DNA of 64,000 nucleotides from NCBI GenBank assembly GCA_002049455.2, contig KV918876.1, forward strand, positions 152,386 to 216,385, in the 5' to 3' direction. The position numbers and the translations under genes are program-made. The DNA is from Porphyra umbilicalis. Taxonomy: Eukaryota > Rhodophyta > Bangiophyceae > Bangiales > Bangiaceae. This document shows, piece by piece, positions 61,966-64,000 of this stretch. Positions within the stretch are counted from its first letter, which is position 1. Each line of letters opens with the position of its first letter. A model generated the notes under the pieces. That model worked only from the letters and a program-made list of their open reading frames with translations, was not told the origin of the DNA and searched no databases.

Positions 61966-63469
61966 GGGGGCGCCGGCGCGCGCAGCTGATTGTCCCCGGT
62001 CTCGTGCAACGTAGGATTCTTTTTTTTCGGAGCGTGTCCACCCACCCGGAAAGGGACGACGCGACCAGGCGCGTCGGCCGCCCCCGACAGAGGCGGAGAG
62101 AATTGCCACCAAAGCGGCCGGGCGGCCCCACACCCTTGTGGTGCCGCGCCAGACCGCTCGGCACCCCTCGCCGCGCGGAGGCAGGGCGGTTCCGAGCCGG
62201 TCCATTCCGCCTTTCCCCCCCATCCCGTATCCACCGGCACCATCTGTACAGTACGGATCGTACGCACGGCCGTGCGCGCCCAGCCCCCCGCGGCGCCTCG
62301 CAAGTGGCGAATGACGCAGTGATTCATCTCCGTCGTTGGCTCGGGCTCGTCTTTCACCCTGAAAGTGAAACGACTCGCATTGTCATTCGTCATTCGAGTC
62401 CCCGCCGCGTGCGTCGAGGTCGTCCGTCCCCCACTGTCGGTCGGTCGCTCGCGCGCGGACCCCCCCGGCGTGTCCGCCTTGCCCGAGGGGCGTCCCACAC
62501 CGCCCCCCCCCTCATTTATCCCTCACTCGTCTTCCTCTGTGCCTGTCAGTCATCCTCATGGAACTCCTCTCGGGTGTCTACGGTCCGCCGCTGCCACCTC
62601 CACGACCACCCACCCCGCCGACGTCCTCGGTCGGGTCGGCGGCGCGGCTGCCACGGTAGCGCCGCCATCTGCGTGGCTTCCTCCCCCTCTTCCCACCCCG
62701 AAAGCCCTCCTGCTTCATTCTACCTTTACCTTGGCGGAGGTGGTAAGCCGAGTCTCCTCTACCCGGCCCGCCGTACCGCGGGGGGGGGGGCGCGCCCGCG
62801 GCACCGGGGCGGCGTAGCCGCTGCAACAACCGCCACTAGGCCAGTCGTTGGGTGCACTTCCCGCCTGCTGGGCGCTCACGCTTGATCGCGCGCCGCGGCT
62901 TTCGCCGGCGCCCCGGCTTGGTGAGCGGCCGCCGCCCCCCACGGTCCGCGCGACCGCGTCGGCGGCGCGCGCGGCGGGTGTGCGGGTGACGCTGGCGTGG
63001 CTGGCAGTGGCGGTCGCCACCCTCTCCGTGGCACCCCCCCTGCGGGTGTGGTCCCCAGGGGGAACGCCTCCCGCCGCACCCGACCCGACACTTGGGGGCG
63101 GCGGTCGGGTGTGGGGTCGGGCGGCGGGCGGCGGAGCGGCCGAGCGGCCGCCGTGCCGTTGCCCGTCATCCCGTGGCGGTCGCGGCGTCGCCGGCCCGCC
63201 GCCCCCTGCCCACGCCGCCGGCGGGGGCGGCCCTGGGGATGGGGACGGGCCGACCGCGGCGTGTGCCCTCCGCCCGCGGCGGGGTGCGCCGCTCGCCGTG
63301 AGGCCGTCTCGTGACGGGCGGCCGGCGGCCGGCGGCGGCCGCCGCGCCCCCACGCTCCGCCCGCCCCGCCGCGGTCGCGGCGGCCGCGCGTTGGCCCCGC
63401 TCGCGCGCGCCGCCGTCAACCCCCCCCCACGCCGTGCCCCCCCCCCCCCCACCGCCCCACCCATTGACC
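61966..63469. other. 1.5-kb GC-rich spacer
   Basis: Between the amine oxidase stop and the next start. It becomes extremely G/C-rich toward the right, with long C-runs at about 63421-63452. Open frames are simple-sequence only. It probably contains the promoter of the last gene. Confidence 0.4.
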
Positions 63470-64000
63470 ATGGTCGGCCGACGGGCGCCGCCGCCGCCCC
63501 GCCGGCTGCCGCCTATCGTTGCCCGCGCCGTCCGCCGCGCCCGCCGGTGGGCGGCGGGCCCCGTCCCCGCCGGCGTCGGCGGCGTCGTCGGGCGCGCCCT
63601 TCCCTGCGGCGGGCCGCCGCCGTCAGTGGCCGCCGGCGCCGTCAAGCCCCCACGCTCCCGCCTGGCGGCGCTGCTGCGCGGCGGCAGCGATGGCGGACGG
63701 CGGCGGGGGCGGCCGCCCCTGGCCGCCGCGGTCGCGGCGGCGGGCGTGTGCGTGGCGATGCTCGCGGGCGTGGCGCTGCTCGCGTGCACCCCCGCGCGTC
63801 GGGGGGGGGGCGGCGCACCGGCGGCGGCGGCGGCGGCGGCGGCGGGGCCCGCGCGGGCCGCCGCGCGGGTGGCCAACATGGGGGGGGGGGGGGGGGGGGC
63901 GCCGCGGCTGACGGGGGGGGTGCCGCCGCTGCCGCGCGCCGCGCCGCCCGGCGTGCGCGCGTCGGCAGGGGGGGCGGCGCGGCGGCCGCTTTTGCGATTG
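63470..64000 (+). CDS. N-terminal part of a probable membrane protein, runs off the window
   Basis: ATG at 63470 in an ACCATGG context opens a frame with no stop to the end of the window (177 codons). About 80 Arg/Pro/Gly-rich residues (a positive cytosolic side or targeting sequence) precede a hydrophobic segment at about residues 84-105 (LAAAVAAAGVCVAMLAGVAL). Ala and Gly runs follow, including six consecutive GGG codons at 63881-63898. It could be a signal-anchored protein or an organelle-targeted precursor. No domain is visible within the window, and the length of the G-runs makes the downstream frame sensitive to base errors. Confidence 0.5.
   Translation, partial: MVGRRAPPPPRRLPPIVARAVRRARRWAAGPVPAGVGGVVGRALPCGGPPPSVAAGAVKPPRSRLAALLRGGSDGGRRRGRPPLAAAVAAAGVCVAMLAGVALLACTPARRGGGGAPAAAAAAAAGPARAAARVANMGGGGGGAPRLTGGVPPLPRAAPPGVRASAGGAARRPLLRL

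Noticed and set aside
1-64000. tRNA genes
   Set aside because: I looked for GTTCGANTC-type B boxes with a cloverleaf context by eye and found none convincing; a covariance-model scan would be decisive.

Overview
The window looks like nuclear DNA of an intron-poor, very GC-rich eukaryote. Genes carry long Ala, Gly and Pro runs and G/C-rich codons. Most genes are single-exon, one of them about 9.7 kb long. The few introns are short (147-303 nt) with GTACGT or GTATGT donors. Start codons sit in ACCATGG-like contexts. A Bangiophycean red alga (Porphyra/Pyropia type) fits best, but that assignment is inference. No bacterial operons, rRNA or tRNA genes were recognised.

Left part (1-18.9 kb): the C-terminal part of an E(z)-type Polycomb methyltransferase whose SET domain carries an in-frame TAG; an F-box protein; a U1-type zinc-finger protein; a 202-bp satellite; a long gene-poor stretch with an intact Tc1/IS630-type transposase gene; and next to it a 54-bp minisatellite with higher-order structure.

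Middle part (18.9-46.2 kb), gene-dense: a PH-domain CAMK-type kinase (3 exons), a Tudor/AT-hook chromatin protein, a 0.77-kb terminal-inverted-repeat element, a pseudokinase-ANTH-TKL kinase fusion, a small secreted cystine-knot (knottin-type) precursor, formyltetrahydrofolate deformylase (purU), and a giant BLTP2/SABRE/FMP27-type bridge lipid-transfer protein whose N-terminus is broken at mononucleotide runs.

Right part (46.2-64 kb): repeat-rich DNA, then a probable 9.6-kb DNA transposon. The transposon holds a 4-exon Plavaka/CACTA-like transposase and a divergently transcribed partner gene, and it is flanked by clusters of CCGATG/CATCGG motifs. After it come a secreted flavin amine oxidase with a TATA box and the start of a membrane protein that runs off the window.

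Functional themes are chromatin (E(z), Tudor/AT-hook), signalling and membrane traffic (two kinases, ANTH, the lipid-transfer protein), and mobile DNA. The host genes are not obviously functionally linked; the only pair that looks like one unit is the divergent transposon pair at 50.2-58.6 kb.
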